Shown here: piece after piece, positions 15,579 through 23,940 of the stretch
Layout: the number at the start of each line of letters is the position of its first letter
How positions within the stretch are numbered: position 1 is the stretch's first letter
Assembly: GCA_013150955.1 (NCBI GenBank)
Contig: JAADJD010000022.1
Coordinates: 1-23,989, forward strand
Reading direction: 5' to 3'
From: Calditrichota bacterium
GTDB lineage: Bacteria > Calditrichota > Calditrichia > RBG-13-44-9 > J042
Length of the DNA: 23,989 nucleotides
Program-made: the position numbers and the translations under genes
Notes under the pieces: generated by a model
The model's input: the letters and a program-made list of their open reading frames with translations, nothing else
What the model was told of the DNA's origin: nothing
Database searches by the model: none

Positions 15579-16139
15579 ATGAAGGGTGGATTGAAAATAT
15601 TGATTACCGGAAAGCCCGGGGTGGGTAAAACCACCTGTGTGGAGCGACTGGCACGTCAGCTGCCGGCAGACCGTCGGCTGGGATTTTTTACCCGGGAGAT
15701 TCGCGAGAAGGGACGACGGGTGGGGTTTGCCATCGAAACGCTGGATGGAATGCGGCGCACCCTGTCCCATGTCCGCTTTTCCAGTCCCCATCGGGTGGGG
15801 AAGTATGGGGTGGATGTCCCTGCCCTGGACGCAATCGTTGCCCACCTGGAGGCCCAACCGCTTCTGCCTTCCACCGTGGTGGTGGTCGACGAAATTGGGA
15901 AGATGGAGAGTATTTCCCCGCGTTTTCGGCAATGGATGGAACGGGTACTCCACGAAAGTCGGTTGCTGGTGGCCACCATCGCCATCCGCGGCGATGCCTG
16001 GATGGAGTCGCTCAAGCAGCGGCCGGATGTGAAGCGGGTGGAACTCACCATGGCCAATCGAGAAGAGACCTGTGCAGCAATCGTTCAGCAGGTATTGCAA
16101 GCACTTGAAGAAGTGAACGGAAAGGAGAATCGGTGTTAA
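15579..16139 (+). CDS. THEP1-type nucleoside-triphosphatase
   Basis: The product (186 residues from this start) is a small P-loop NTPase of the THEP1 (NTPase_1) family. It has Walker A TGKPGVGKTT (10-19), a GFFTREIRE segment matching the family GFxTxE pattern, RVGFAIETLDG, and Walker B VVVVDEIGKMES. Family members hydrolyse a broad range of nucleoside triphosphates in vitro; the cellular role is unsettled. The ATG at 15579 puts the P-loop close to the N-terminus, as usual, although its ribosome site (ACGGAA) is weak. A TTG at 15549 with AAAGGGA immediately before it is an alternative start. The last 7 nt overlap the endonuclease III gene, so the two are translated from one mRNA. Confidence 0.88.
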   Translation: MKGGLKILITGKPGVGKTTCVERLARQLPADRRLGFFTREIREKGRRVGFAIETLDGMRRTLSHVRFSSPHRVGKYGVDVPALDAIVAHLEAQPLLPSTVVVVDEIGKMESISPRFRQWMERVLHESRLLVATIAIRGDAWMESLKQRPDVKRVELTMANREETCAAIVQQVLQALEEVNGKENRC

Positions 16140-16792
16140 CGGCAAAAGTGATTCAACGGGTTCTGGAGATTCTGGAACGCCAGTACGGCAATACCGGAAC
16201 GGCGCTCCGTTTTCGTACCCCGTTTCAGTTGCTGGTGGCCACCATCATGGCGGCCCAGAGCACGGATAAACAGGTCAACAAAATCACCGAAAAATTGTTT
16301 GCGGAGCATCCCACACCGGAATCTTTTCTGGAATTATCTGTAGAAGAGCTGGAGGAGAAAATTAAACAGGTGGGATTGTACCGGAACAAGGCGCGCAATA
16401 TTCTGGCAACGGTGAAGATGATTGTGGAGGAATTTGGTGGAGAGGTGCCGCGCACCCGTCAGGAACTGATGCGGCTGCCGGGGGTGGGACGCAAAACGGC
16501 CAACGTGGTGCTCAGTGTGGGATTCAACCACGATGCCATTGCGGTGGATACCCATGTGTTTCGGGTGGCCAATCGGATTGGGCTGGCGCAGGCGAACGAT
16601 CCCCTGAACACCGAAAAGCAATTGATGGAGAACATTCCCCGGGAGAAGTGGTCGGCGGCCCATCACTGGCTGATCTGGCACGGACGGCGGATTTGCCGGG
16701 CGCAAAATCCCCGCTGCGATATTTGCCCCCTGACCGAATATTGCGAGTATTACCGAAAGACCTCGGGAACGTCAACCCAGGTTGTGGATTAA
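16133..16792 (+). CDS. nth: Endonuclease III (DNA glycosylase/AP lyase)
   Basis: This base-excision-repair enzyme removes oxidised pyrimidines and nicks the abasic site. The 219-residue product is of normal length. It has the helix-hairpin-helix LPGVGRKTANVV with catalytic K121, the catalytic D139 in VDTHVFRV, the MAAQSTDKQVN segment near the N-terminus and a complete 4Fe-4S motif C-x6-C-x2-C-x5-C (C188, C195, C198, C204). The start is GTG, with AAAGGAG 5 nt upstream, and it overlaps the end of the THEP1 gene by 7 nt (GTGTTAA). The TAA stop is the first bases of repeat locus 7. The gene converges with the fad operon. Confidence 0.96.
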   Translation: MLTAKVIQRVLEILERQYGNTGTALRFRTPFQLLVATIMAAQSTDKQVNKITEKLFAEHPTPESFLELSVEELEEKIKQVGLYRNKARNILATVKMIVEEFGGEVPRTRQELMRLPGVGRKTANVVLSVGFNHDAIAVDTHVFRVANRIGLAQANDPLNTEKQLMENIPREKWSAAHHWLIWHGRRICRAQNPRCDICPLTEYCEYYRKTSGTSTQVVD

Positions 16793-17130
16793 ATCCAAAC
16801 AATGCATTTAACTGCGAATCACACGAATGAAACCAAAAAATATCTACAAAATCTCGAATAAACCCCGGAACACATTTTCATCCAGACACAATCCAAAGTA
16901 TTTTATTGGTTTTATCCCAGATAATGCATTGAATTGCGAATCACGCGAATGAATCAAAAAAATATCAATAAAATCACGAATAAACCTCGAAGCGAATTTT
17001 TATACAGATCTAAACCAATGGATTTTATTGTTTTTATTTGTGTTAATTCGTGCAATTCGTGGTTTAAAGCATAATTTGGGTTTATTTGTGTTTATTCGTG
17101 TCATTCGTAGGCTAATGCAAAATCTGTGTT
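16790..17130 (-). repeat. Intergenic ACGAAT repeat, locus 7 (two copies plus an end fragment, reverse)
   Basis: The block starts at the nth stop codon (TAAATCCAAACAATGC) in reverse orientation. The first copy (to about 16915) has AACTGCGAATCACACGAATG and core ATTTTCATCCAGACACA but a shortened second end. The second (about 16916-17086) is complete, with AATTGCGAATCACGCGAATG and TTCGTGCAATTCGTGG. A further right-end fragment (TTCGTGTCATTCGTAGG, to 17130) follows. The block fills the space between nth and the fad terminator, so it lies at a convergent junction. Confidence 0.9.
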
Positions 17131-17163
17131 AAAAAAAGGCCACGGCACCGCAGTACCGTGGCC
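17131..17163 (-). terminator. Rho-independent terminator of the fad operon
   Basis: Read on the minus strand, an 11-bp stem (GGCCACGGTAC with GTGCCGTGGCC, one G-T pair) closes a TGCG tetraloop and is followed by seven T. It lies 26 nt beyond the fadN stop. This is the only textbook intrinsic terminator I found in the window. Confidence 0.93.
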
Positions 17164-17189
17164 GGGAGGATTGTGCTATGCCACTGCAT

Positions 17190-19535
17190 TTAGTTGCGAA
17201 GCGGCTTGCCTGTTTTTAGCATGTGCACGATGCGTTCCTGGGTTTTGGGTTGCTGACACAGGGTGACAAATGCTTCCCGTTCCAGATCCAGCAGGTACTG
17301 TTCGTCCACGGGATTGGTGGGCGAGGCCTTATCACCCCCGGTGAGCACGTAAGCCAGTTTCTGCCCGATGAATCGATCGTAATCGCTAATCAGGCCGCGC
17401 TTTCGCATGTCGTCCAGGGAGGCCTCGATGACCAGCCGACCGCCTTCGCCCGGCAGGTAAATTTCTTTCTGTGGCTCGGGGGGCGTGTAGCCTTCGGCCA
17501 GCTTCAGCACCAGTTGTTTGGCTTCGTAAATCAGGTGATCGGGATTAATGACGATCGAATCCTCAGGAGTCAGATAGCCCATTTTGATGGCTTCGGCAGC
17601 GGAGCTGGAGACTTTGGCATACGCGATGGTCTCAAAGGCTTTTTGCACGGGTGGAAAAGGCCCGCTGCGCATGGGCTGCATCATGCGAATAAAGTTCAGC
17701 AGAATGCGCAGGGTGCCGCCGGCGCCGGGAATCAGTCCCACGCCCACTTCCACCGCACCCACGTACAGTTCGGCGCAGGCAACCATGCGATCGGCCGCCG
17801 CCGAAATCTCGAACCCCCCGCCCAGGGTCATGTTAAACGGGGCGCTGACCACCGGAAACGGCGCGTATTTCAGGGCCTGTCCCAGATCCTGAAAGGTCTT
17901 GCTGAGCGCTTCAACCTTCTCCCACGCCTGCTGCTTGATCAGTTCCAGGATCATGGCCAGGTTGGCACCCACCGAAAAGTTCTGTGCCTGGGTACCGATC
18001 ACCAATCCCCGGTAGCCTTTCTGGGGAATGATGCGCAACGCCTGGCCAATCAGGGCCAGCATCTCATCGTCAATGGGGTTCATGTTGGGTTGATATTTAC
18101 TGTGCAGTTCCACCATCAGCACGCCATCACCCAGTTCCAGCAGGGTGGCGCTCCCATTTTCGGCGATGATGGGGCGGCGGGATTTCTCCACCTTTAATCG
18201 AATAACTCGCGGATTGTCGGGCGCGGGTGTAGGGGTTTGTTTTAATGGATCGTAAAATATAAGCTTGCCTTCCTGAATGGTGTAAAACGATCGCTGGCCT
18301 TTTTGAAGCATGGTACGCACCCATTCCGGAACCGCCTTGCCTTCTTCTTCCATCCGCTGAACTGTTTGCTCCACACCCAGAATGTCCCAGGTTTCGAAGG
18401 GCCCAAATTCCCAGCCAAAGCCCCATTTCATGGCATTGTCAATGTTCAGGACATCGTCGGCAATTTCGGGAATGCGGTTGGCGGCGTAAATTAGCGTGTT
18501 GGCCAGCACTTCCCAGATGAATTTGCCGGCTTTATCGCTGGCAAAGGCCAGTGACCGCAGGCGATCCTCCGTGCGCGGCAACCGTTTAAACTGCTGCACG
18601 CTGTCAAATGCCACTTTTTTGCGCGGTTCGTACTCCAATGTGTCCAGATTCAATGCCAGGATCTCTTTCCCTTCCTTTTTGTAAAATCCCTGTCCGCTTT
18701 TCTGACCCAGCCATTTACGCTCAATCATTTGCTGCAGGAAATCGGGTATCTGAAAAACCTCGCGTGCTTCGTCCGTGGTGCATTTCTGATAAGCGGTGTT
18801 GGCCACGTGCGCCAGCGTGTCCAGGCCCACCACATCGGCCGTCCGAAACGTCGCGCTCTTGGGGCGCCCAATGAGCGTCCCGGTCAGGGCATCCACTTCG
18901 TCTACAGTCAGTCCCATCTCCCGGGCCAGGCGCAGGGTAAGCATCATGCCGTAAACCCCAATGCGATTGGCAATGAAATTGGGTGTGTCTTTTGCGTAAA
19001 CGATGCCCTTGCCCAGAACGTTTTCCCCGAATGTAACCAGCGTTTGCAGCACTTCGGGGAGGGTATCGTCTCCCGAAACCAGTTCCAGCAGATGCATGTA
19101 GCGTGGGGGATTGAAAAAGTGGGTGACCATGAAATGCTGGCGGAAGGATTCGGGAAAGCCCTGAATCATCTCCTGAATCGAAATTCCCGAGGTATTCGAG
19201 GTGACGATGTTTCCCGGTCGGAGATGGGGCAACATGCGCTCGAAGAGGGCGCGTTTGATGTCCAGCCGCTCCACCACCGCCTCGATGACCCAGTCCACTT
19301 CTTTCAGCAGGTGCAGGTGGTCGTCGTAATTACAGGGCTGAATGCGCTGAATGAATTTGGGATCGTAGAACGCGGCCGGTTTAATGGAGGCGGCCATCTG
19401 GATGCCCTTTTCGGCCACCTCCTGCGAAATGTCGAATGCCAGGGACGGGATCCCTGCATTAGCCAGGTGAGCGGCAATCTGGCTGCCCATCACCCCGGTA
19501 CCCATCACCGCAACTTTTTTAATTGAATATGCCAT
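17190..19535 (-). CDS. fadN: 3-hydroxyacyl-CoA dehydrogenase / enoyl-CoA hydratase (FadN-like)
   Basis: This bifunctional beta-oxidation enzyme hydrates 2-enoyl-CoA and oxidises 3-hydroxyacyl-CoA with NAD+. The 781-residue product has the dehydrogenase first: nucleotide-binding VMGTGVMGSQIAAHL (10-24), the catalytic H139 in THFFNPPRYMHLLELVSG, and NFIANRIGVYGM. The crotonase domain comes last (about 460-680), with an oxyanion-hole segment NFSVGANL and catalytic glutamates E576 (LGGGFE) and E596 (GAVEVGVGLIPGAGG). This order, opposite to E. coli FadB, and the length match Bacillus FadN. An AGAGGAGG ribosome site about 9 nt before the ATG at 19535 sets the start; the frame is open further upstream. 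It follows fadA by 14 nt and is the last gene of the operon. Confidence 0.94.
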   Translation of the reverse strand: MAYSIKKVAVMGTGVMGSQIAAHLANAGIPSLAFDISQEVAEKGIQMAASIKPAAFYDPKFIQRIQPCNYDDHLHLLKEVDWVIEAVVERLDIKRALFERMLPHLRPGNIVTSNTSGISIQEMIQGFPESFRQHFMVTHFFNPPRYMHLLELVSGDDTLPEVLQTLVTFGENVLGKGIVYAKDTPNFIANRIGVYGMMLTLRLAREMGLTVDEVDALTGTLIGRPKSATFRTADVVGLDTLAHVANTAYQKCTTDEAREVFQIPDFLQQMIERKWLGQKSGQGFYKKEGKEILALNLDTLEYEPRKKVAFDSVQQFKRLPRTEDRLRSLAFASDKAGKFIWEVLANTLIYAANRIPEIADDVLNIDNAMKWGFGWEFGPFETWDILGVEQTVQRMEEEGKAVPEWVRTMLQKGQRSFYTIQEGKLIFYDPLKQTPTPAPDNPRVIRLKVEKSRRPIIAENGSATLLELGDGVLMVELHSKYQPNMNPIDDEMLALIGQALRIIPQKGYRGLVIGTQAQNFSVGANLAMILELIKQQAWEKVEALSKTFQDLGQALKYAPFPVVSAPFNMTLGGGFEISAAADRMVACAELYVGAVEVGVGLIPGAGGTLRILLNFIRMMQPMRSGPFPPVQKAFETIAYAKVSSSAAEAIKMGYLTPEDSIVINPDHLIYEAKQLVLKLAEGYTPPEPQKEIYLPGEGGRLVIEASLDDMRKRGLISDYDRFIGQKLAYVLTGGDKASPTNPVDEQYLLDLEREAFVTLCQQPKTQERIVHMLKTGKPLRN

Positions 19536-19549
19536 GATCTGCCCTCCTC

Positions 19550-20689
19550 TTACAATCGTTCGATGATGGTGGCAATTCCCTGGCCGGTACCGATGCACAT
19601 GGTGGCCAGTCCAATTCTGGCATTGCGCTGTTCCATCACATTCAGCAGAGTGGTCAGAATTCGGGCACCGGAGCATCCCAGTGGATGACCCAGGGCAATG
19701 GCTCCGCCGTTCAGGTTGATTTTGTCCATATCCCAGCCGCCCTTGCGGATCACGTACAGCGACTGGGCAGCGAAGGCTTCGTTGAGTTCAATGACTTCGA
19801 TGTCGTCCATGGTCAGGCCCGCACGCTGAAGGGCTTTTTCGGTGGCCGGCAGGGGCCCCATGCCCATGCGCGTCCAGTCCACGCCAGCGATCGCCCGTGC
19901 CAGAATCCGCGCCCGCGGTTTCAGTCCCAGCTCGCTGGCCAGAGTGTTGCTGGTAATGAGTAGTGCTGCGGCACCGATGGAAATCGGGCTGCTGGTGGCC
20001 GCGGTGATGGTGCCATCGGCCAGGAAGGCCGGCTTCAGGGATTTGATCTTCTCGATGTCCGGTTCCCGGGGGCCTTCGTCCCGCTCAATGGTCTGATCTT
20101 TGTAAACCACCGGCACCACCTCGTTGGCAAAGCGGCCACTGGCCCAGGCGTCCAGGGCCTTGCGGTGAGACGCAATGGCAAATTCTTCCTGATCTTCTCG
20201 ACTGATGTTGCCGTCCCGTGCCAGATTTTCGGCGGTTTCGCCCATGCCCATGTAATACTGTTTTTTCATCAGTTCCCGGTGAAAGCTGGGATTGAATCCG
20301 CCCATGGGCACGGAAAACATGTCTTCCACGCCTCCGGCAATGATGGCCTCCGCATCGCCCATGCGAATGGCATATTCCGCCTGATGGACGGCATCCATCG
20401 AGGAGCCGCAGAACCGATTGACCACCTTCCCCCCGGTGGTTTCCGGGAAGCCGGCCAGAATGGCGGCACCCCGGGCAATTAGCATGCCCTGACTGCCTTC
20501 CGGGAAGGCGCATCCCCAGATCACGTCCTCCACTTTGTCCTTCGGTAATTGGGGATTGCGCTCCATCAATGCCTTTAACACCTGTGCACTGAGGTCGTCC
20601 GGGCGCATGCCCACCATGTGTCCCCGTTTAATGCCAATGGGGCTGCGCACCGCATCGACGATCACGGCGAAACGTTCAGTTGTATTCAT
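19550..20689 (-). CDS. fadA: Acetyl-CoA C-acyltransferase (3-ketoacyl-CoA thiolase)
   Basis: This enzyme cleaves 3-ketoacyl-CoA with CoA to give acetyl-CoA and a chain shorter by two carbons. The 379-residue product has the nucleophile C94 in VVNRFCGSSM, the NEAFA box (303-307), H335 in GGAIALGHPLGCSGAR and the second active-site cysteine C365 in TMCIGTGQG. The DEGPREP segment (204-210) is the FadA-type version of the thiolase loop. One segment reads ATSSPISIGAAALL, with isoleucine where FadA-type thiolases usually have aspartate (SDGAAA); this is a modest deviation outside the catalytic triad. GGAGAAGG precedes the ATG. A 150-nt spacer with a strong hairpin separates it from fadE upstream, and fadN follows after 14 nt. 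Confidence 0.95.
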   Translation of the reverse strand: MNTTERFAVIVDAVRSPIGIKRGHMVGMRPDDLSAQVLKALMERNPQLPKDKVEDVIWGCAFPEGSQGMLIARGAAILAGFPETTGGKVVNRFCGSSMDAVHQAEYAIRMGDAEAIIAGGVEDMFSVPMGGFNPSFHRELMKKQYYMGMGETAENLARDGNISREDQEEFAIASHRKALDAWASGRFANEVVPVVYKDQTIERDEGPREPDIEKIKSLKPAFLADGTITAATSSPISIGAAALLITSNTLASELGLKPRARILARAIAGVDWTRMGMGPLPATEKALQRAGLTMDDIEVIELNEAFAAQSLYVIRKGGWDMDKINLNGGAIALGHPLGCSGARILTTLLNVMEQRNARIGLATMCIGTGQGIATIIERL

Positions 20690-20790
20690 GATGCCTTCTC
20701 CATTGTTTCGTTTGGATGCAATTGGTTGAATGCGACTACTGGATGGCCACCAACCGGGCCTCCTCTGTTTTTTTGATGGCGGTGGTAAAT

Positions 20791-20817
20791 GGCGCGGAAC
20801 GGATGGCCGTCCGCGCC
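20791..20817. other. Stable hairpin in the fadE-fadA spacer
   Basis: GGCGCGG pairs with CCGCGCC, then after a one-base bulge ACGG pairs with CCGT around an ATGG loop. No T-run follows on either strand, so it does not look like a terminator. It sits 23 nt after the fadE stop within an otherwise plain 150-nt spacer, where it could shield or process the polycistronic mRNA. Confidence 0.6.
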
Positions 20818-20839
20818 TTGCCTGTCCTGCTTGTGTTGA

Positions 20840-22738
20840 CTAATGGGGATGAGCTTCCAGAGCTTCCTTTTTACCGGGGGATTTGGTTTTACGCGGTGGA
20901 CGGTCATACATCCCCACAATACCTTCTTCCACCCAGGTGAATTTATCGTCCAGCACAGCCCGGGCGATCCGGTACTTGAAGACGTCGTCGTTATCCCACA
21001 GATCTTCAAACAGCCGATTGACCCGTCGGGTGGCGTTGCGGCAGAACAGATCGGCCAGATCGATGGCGTTAGTTCGGCCTTCCTCGGCTTCCTTTTTCGC
21101 CCGGCTGATGGTTGCCGCCATGGCAAACAGCTCCGCTCCAATATCTACCAGACGGAACAGAAATGCCTGTTTGCGCTGTAAACCGGCCTGATGGCGCAGC
21201 ATACCGTGGAAGACCTGCCGGGCCAGTTTCCGCGTGGAGCGATCCACAAAGCGCAGGTGTTTGGCCAGTTTGCCAAAGCCGGCATATTTGGGCCAGCGAC
21301 TCCAGCCCAGCCACAATCGTGGATACCAGGTGGCGTAAAATCCGATGATCTTTGGCAGGGCCGCCAGTTTGGCGCCGATGCTCTTTCGCGGATCCAGCAG
21401 CGCCCCGGCCACCTGAAGGTGTTTGTCCACGGCTTCCCGGGCAATGAAGAGGTGCAGGATTTCGCTGGAACCTTCGAAGATGCGGTTGATGCGAAAATCG
21501 CGCATGGCCCGTTCCACCGGAATGGGGCGTTCTCCGCGCTCGGCCAGCGAGTCGGCCGTTTCGTAACCGCGGCCACCCCGGATTTGCAACGCGTCGTCCA
21601 CGATCTTCCAGCCCACTTCGGTGTTGTACATCTTGGCAATGGCGGCTTCCAGACGAATGTCGAATCCGTTATCCAGCAGGGAGGTGCTGATGTCCGCCAC
21701 CGCCTCTAACGCAAACGTATTGGCGGCCATGTCGGCCAGCATGTGCGCGATGGCCTCGTGCTTGCCAATGGGCTGTCCCCACTGGATGCGCTCCTGCGAC
21801 CAGCGACGGGACACCTCCAGCATGGCCTTGGCCCCCCCCACGGCCGTGGTGGGAATGGTCAATCGTCCGGAGTTCAGGGTAATCAGAGCCAGCTTCAAGC
21901 CCTTGCCCTCCACCCACAACAGGTTCTCCCGCGGCACTTTCACATTGTGGAAGGAGATGACCCCGTTTTCGATGCCTTTCAGTCCCATAAAGGTGCAGCG
22001 ATGATCCACGTGGACACCTTCCCACTGGGTTTCCACGATGAAGGCGCTCAGTTTGCCAGTTTCTTCGTGGCGGGCCATGACGATCAGATAATCGGCGATG
22101 GTGCCGTTGGTGCACCAGAGTTTGGTGCCGTTCAGGATGTAGTACTTGCCGTCTTCAGACAGGCGAACGGAAGTGGTGAGATTGGCCGGATCGGAGCCCA
22201 CTTCGATTTCGGTGAGGGCAAAGCCGGACACGGCGCCCCGGGCCAGGGGAGGCAGGTACTTCTTTTTCTGTTCCTCGGTGCCGAAGAGTTGCACCGGCCG
22301 TGGCACGCCAATGGACTGGTGCGCCGACAGCAGGGCGGTCAGACTGCCATCCTGGCTGGTCACCAGTTTCATAATCTGGTTGTATTCCGCCTGAGAGAAT
22401 CCCAGTCCGCCATACTCCTTGGGAATCTTCATCCCAAAGGCGCCCATCTCTGCCAGACGTTTGCGAATCGATTCGGGGACGCGTCCTTCGCGATCAATGG
22501 CTTCAGAATCCACCTCGTTCAGCAGAAAATCCTTCATCTTCTGGTAAAACTCCTGGAATTCCGGGCGATCCAATCCCTTGGGCTTCGGGAAGGGGTAGAT
22601 CAGATCAAAGCGGAATTTGCCCAGAAACAGCTCCCTCAGGAAACTGGGCTTTTCCCATTTTTCTTCGCGGGCTTCTTCCGCCACCCGCATCGCTTCTTCT
22701 TCAGAAGCATGTTTTTTTACCACGTTGTTACCTGCCAT
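20840..22738 (-). CDS. fadE: Acyl-CoA dehydrogenase with C-terminal extension (FadE/VLCAD-like)
   Basis: This FAD enzyme introduces the trans-2 double bond into acyl-CoA, the first step of beta-oxidation. The 632-residue product has the acyl-CoA dehydrogenase fold at about 60-440: [15 protein letters not shown], the substrate/FAD motif [14 protein letters not shown] (174-187), [11 protein letters not shown], and the catalytic base E422 in [11 protein letters not shown]. About 190 further residues, rich in helix and basic residues, form a C-terminal domain as in VLCAD and Bacillus FadE. The first 50 residues are charged and carry no secretion signal. AGGAGA about 7 nt before the ATG sets the start. 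It is the first structural gene of the fad operon, 165 nt after the TetR gene. Electron-transfer flavoprotein genes are not in the window. Confidence 0.94.
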   Translation of the reverse strand: MAGNNVVKKHASEEEAMRVAEEAREEKWEKPSFLRELFLGKFRFDLIYPFPKPKGLDRPEFQEFYQKMKDFLLNEVDSEAIDREGRVPESIRKRLAEMGAFGMKIPKEYGGLGFSQAEYNQIMKLVTSQDGSLTALLSAHQSIGVPRPVQLFGTEEQKKKYLPPLARGAVSGFALTEIEVGSDPANLTTSVRLSEDGKYYILNGTKLWCTNGTIADYLIVMARHEETGKLSAFIVETQWEGVHVDHRCTFMGLKGIENGVISFHNVKVPRENLLWVEGKGLKLALITLNSGRLTIPTTAVGGAKAMLEVSRRWSQERIQWGQPIGKHEAIAHMLADMAANTFALEAVADISTSLLDNGFDIRLEAAIAKMYNTEVGWKIVDDALQIRGGRGYETADSLAERGERPIPVERAMRDFRINRIFEGSSEILHLFIAREAVDKHLQVAGALLDPRKSIGAKLAALPKIIGFYATWYPRLWLGWSRWPKYAGFGKLAKHLRFVDRSTRKLARQVFHGMLRHQAGLQRKQAFLFRLVDIGAELFAMAATISRAKKEAEEGRTNAIDLADLFCRNATRRVNRLFEDLWDNDDVFKYRIARAVLDDKFTWVEEGIVGMYDRPPRKTKSPGKKEALEAHPH

Positions 22739-22753
22739 GATACGTCTCCTGAG

Positions 22754-22788
22754 TTAAGTAAATGTTTGTTTAATATTGTTCTTGTCAA
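22754..22788 (-). promoter_or_regulatory. Weak candidate control region for fadE
   Basis: In the 165-nt gap between the TetR gene and fadE, a perfect TTGACA (22783-22788, minus strand) lacks a good -10 at normal spacing. Just downstream, 22754-22773 is an imperfect inverted repeat whose arms (TTAAGTAAA and TTTGTTTAA) match at 7 of 9 positions. It does not resemble the GACCGA operator of the TetR gene. It may be an activator-dependent promoter or simple AT-rich sequence. Confidence 0.25.
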
Positions 22789-22903
22789 TCTGGAAAAATC
22801 CGAAGCGGGAATCTCTGGCCTTTCCTTTCCCATTTTATGTTTCTTTATCACATAATCGTTACCCCGGTCGTGAACATGAATGCCCGTCTGGAGCAGCGGA
22901 CAA

Positions 22904-23527
22904 TCAATCGTCATTGGAATGATTGGTGATACCTTCCAGAATGATGTTTAAAATGGTTTCGGCAGTTGCTTTTAAATCGAAATGGTGTTTATCGGCCATC
23001 CACTGAAGCAACAAACCATCGCCCGCGGCAATGATGGCCGATGCCACAAATTCCGTATTGTGCGGTTTAAAAATGCCTTTTTGAATGCCTTCTTCCAGGA
23101 TGGGGATGGTCAGGTCGCGGAATTCCTGGTAGCGATTGCGAATGTCCAGGGTGATGTTGTCGGCATTGTCTTTATTGCGAATGGCATAAGCCCAGAAGTC
23201 CAGTAAAATTTCGGCAAAGTCTTCGATCTGCATGGTGGTCACGTCCAGGTAGGCCAGGAAACCGGTTCGGATTTTTTCCGGTGGGCTCAGGGATTCGTCG
23301 ATCTGGGACACCATCATGGCCTTGATTTTGCGCAGCAGATATTCGAAAGCGGACTGGAAGAGTTGTTCCCGGCTCTGGAAGTATTCGTAGATGGTGCCTT
23401 TGCCGATGCCCGCGGCGCGGGCCACGTCGGCCATTTTGGTTTCGGTCACGCCCTTTTCGGCGAATACCCGCATGGCGGCTCGCAGGATTTCCTTTCGCTT
23501 GGCATCTTTGTCGACGATTTTGGGCAT
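22904..23527 (-). CDS. TetR/AcrR family transcriptional regulator (candidate fatty-acid degradation regulator)
   Basis: The 207-residue product has the TetR N-terminal DNA-binding domain: RKEILRAAMRVFAEKG, then the helix-turn-helix TKMADVARAAGIGKGTIYEYF, then SREQLF. The C-terminal ligand domain (about 60-207) is all-helical and not diagnostic. TetR regulators beside beta-oxidation genes (Bacillus and Thermus FadR) respond to acyl-CoA; here the same role is inferred from position, directly upstream and co-directional with fadE-fadA-fadN. GGAG about 9 nt before the ATG at 23527 fixes the start; the open frame extends past the promoter to 23671, which excludes the longer version. Its promoter carries a palindromic operator at the start site, which implies autoregulation. 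Confidence 0.9.
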   Translation of the reverse strand: MPKIVDKDAKRKEILRAAMRVFAEKGVTETKMADVARAAGIGKGTIYEYFQSREQLFQSAFEYLLRKIKAMMVSQIDESLSPPEKIRTGFLAYLDVTTMQIEDFAEILLDFWAYAIRNKDNADNITLDIRNRYQEFRDLTIPILEEGIQKGIFKPHNTEFVASAIIAAGDGLLLQWMADKHHFDLKATAETILNIILEGITNHSNDD

Positions 23528-23553
23528 GGGCGCGATCTCCGGAAAACAATTTT

Positions 23554-23571
23554 GACCGACCATTCGGTCGG
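23554..23571. promoter_or_regulatory. Palindromic TetR-type operator at the regulator's promoter
   Basis: GACCGA and TCGGTC are exact reverse complements separated by CCAT (23554-23569), and the shifted pair CCGACC/GGTCGG (23556-23571) is also exact. The site lies just downstream of the -10 box, across the expected transcription start, where a bound repressor would block initiation. I found no second copy of the same palindrome in the window, including upstream of fadE. Confidence 0.72.
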
Positions 23572-23575
23572 AATA

Positions 23576-23604
23576 AATATAATCGGTTCCCTCACCCCTG
23601 TCAA
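23576..23604 (-). promoter_or_regulatory. Near-consensus sigma70 promoter of the TetR gene
   Basis: On the minus strand TTGACA (23599-23604) and TATATT (23576-23581) are separated by exactly 17 nt. The -10 ends about 49 nt before the start codon. It is one of the two best promoter matches in the window. Confidence 0.8.
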
Positions 23605-23625
23605 TAGAATTCTGTGAAAAAATTT

Positions 23626-23840
23626 TAACCCGGATGATGCAATAGCCTACGAATGACACGAATTCACACAAATAAAACCAATAAAATCCATTGGATTGTG
23701 TCGGAATGAAAATGTGCTCCAGGGTTTATTCGAGATTTTGTAGATATTTTTCGGTTTCATTCGCGTGATTCGCGGTTTATTACATTATTTGGGTTTATTG
23801 GATTTATTCGTGAGATTCGCGGTTTCGTGCATCCTGAGTT
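23626..23840 (+). repeat. Intergenic ACGAAT repeat, locus 8 (full copy plus end fragment, forward)
   Basis: A full copy (about 23626-23795) reads TAACCCGGATGATGC, CCTACGAATGACACGAATT, CACAAATAAAA, core GTCGGAATGAAAATG, GTTTATTCGAG, TTTCATTCGCGTGATTCGCGG and ATTATTTGGGTT. A right-end fragment (TTATTCGTGAGATTCGCGG) follows to about 23840. It lies immediately upstream of the TetR promoter, whose -35 is only about 22 nt away. Confidence 0.9.
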
Positions 23841-23855
23841 TGACAGCAAACCCTC

Positions 23856-23923
23856 CATAGACGATCATTTTTGCTTGAAAATGCAAGGGTTTTGGCCGTT
23901 TTTTCAAAACGCTGTAGTCTATG
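23856..23923. other. Spaced inverted repeat near the right edge
   Basis: CATAGAC (23856-23862) and GTCTATG (23917-23923) are exact reverse complements about 54 nt apart. Between them lie AT-rich words, including CATTTTTGCTTGAAAATG and a T-run. It may be an upstream control region, or the end of a mobile element that continues outside the window. The sequence visible is too short to decide. Confidence 0.35.
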
Positions 23924-23940
23924 CATTTTTAAAATAATGC

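Noticed and set aside
22717-22914. Small minus-strand gene between the TetR and fadE genes
   Set aside because: It has no good start or ribosome site and overlaps the fadE start and control region. The composition is not convincing.
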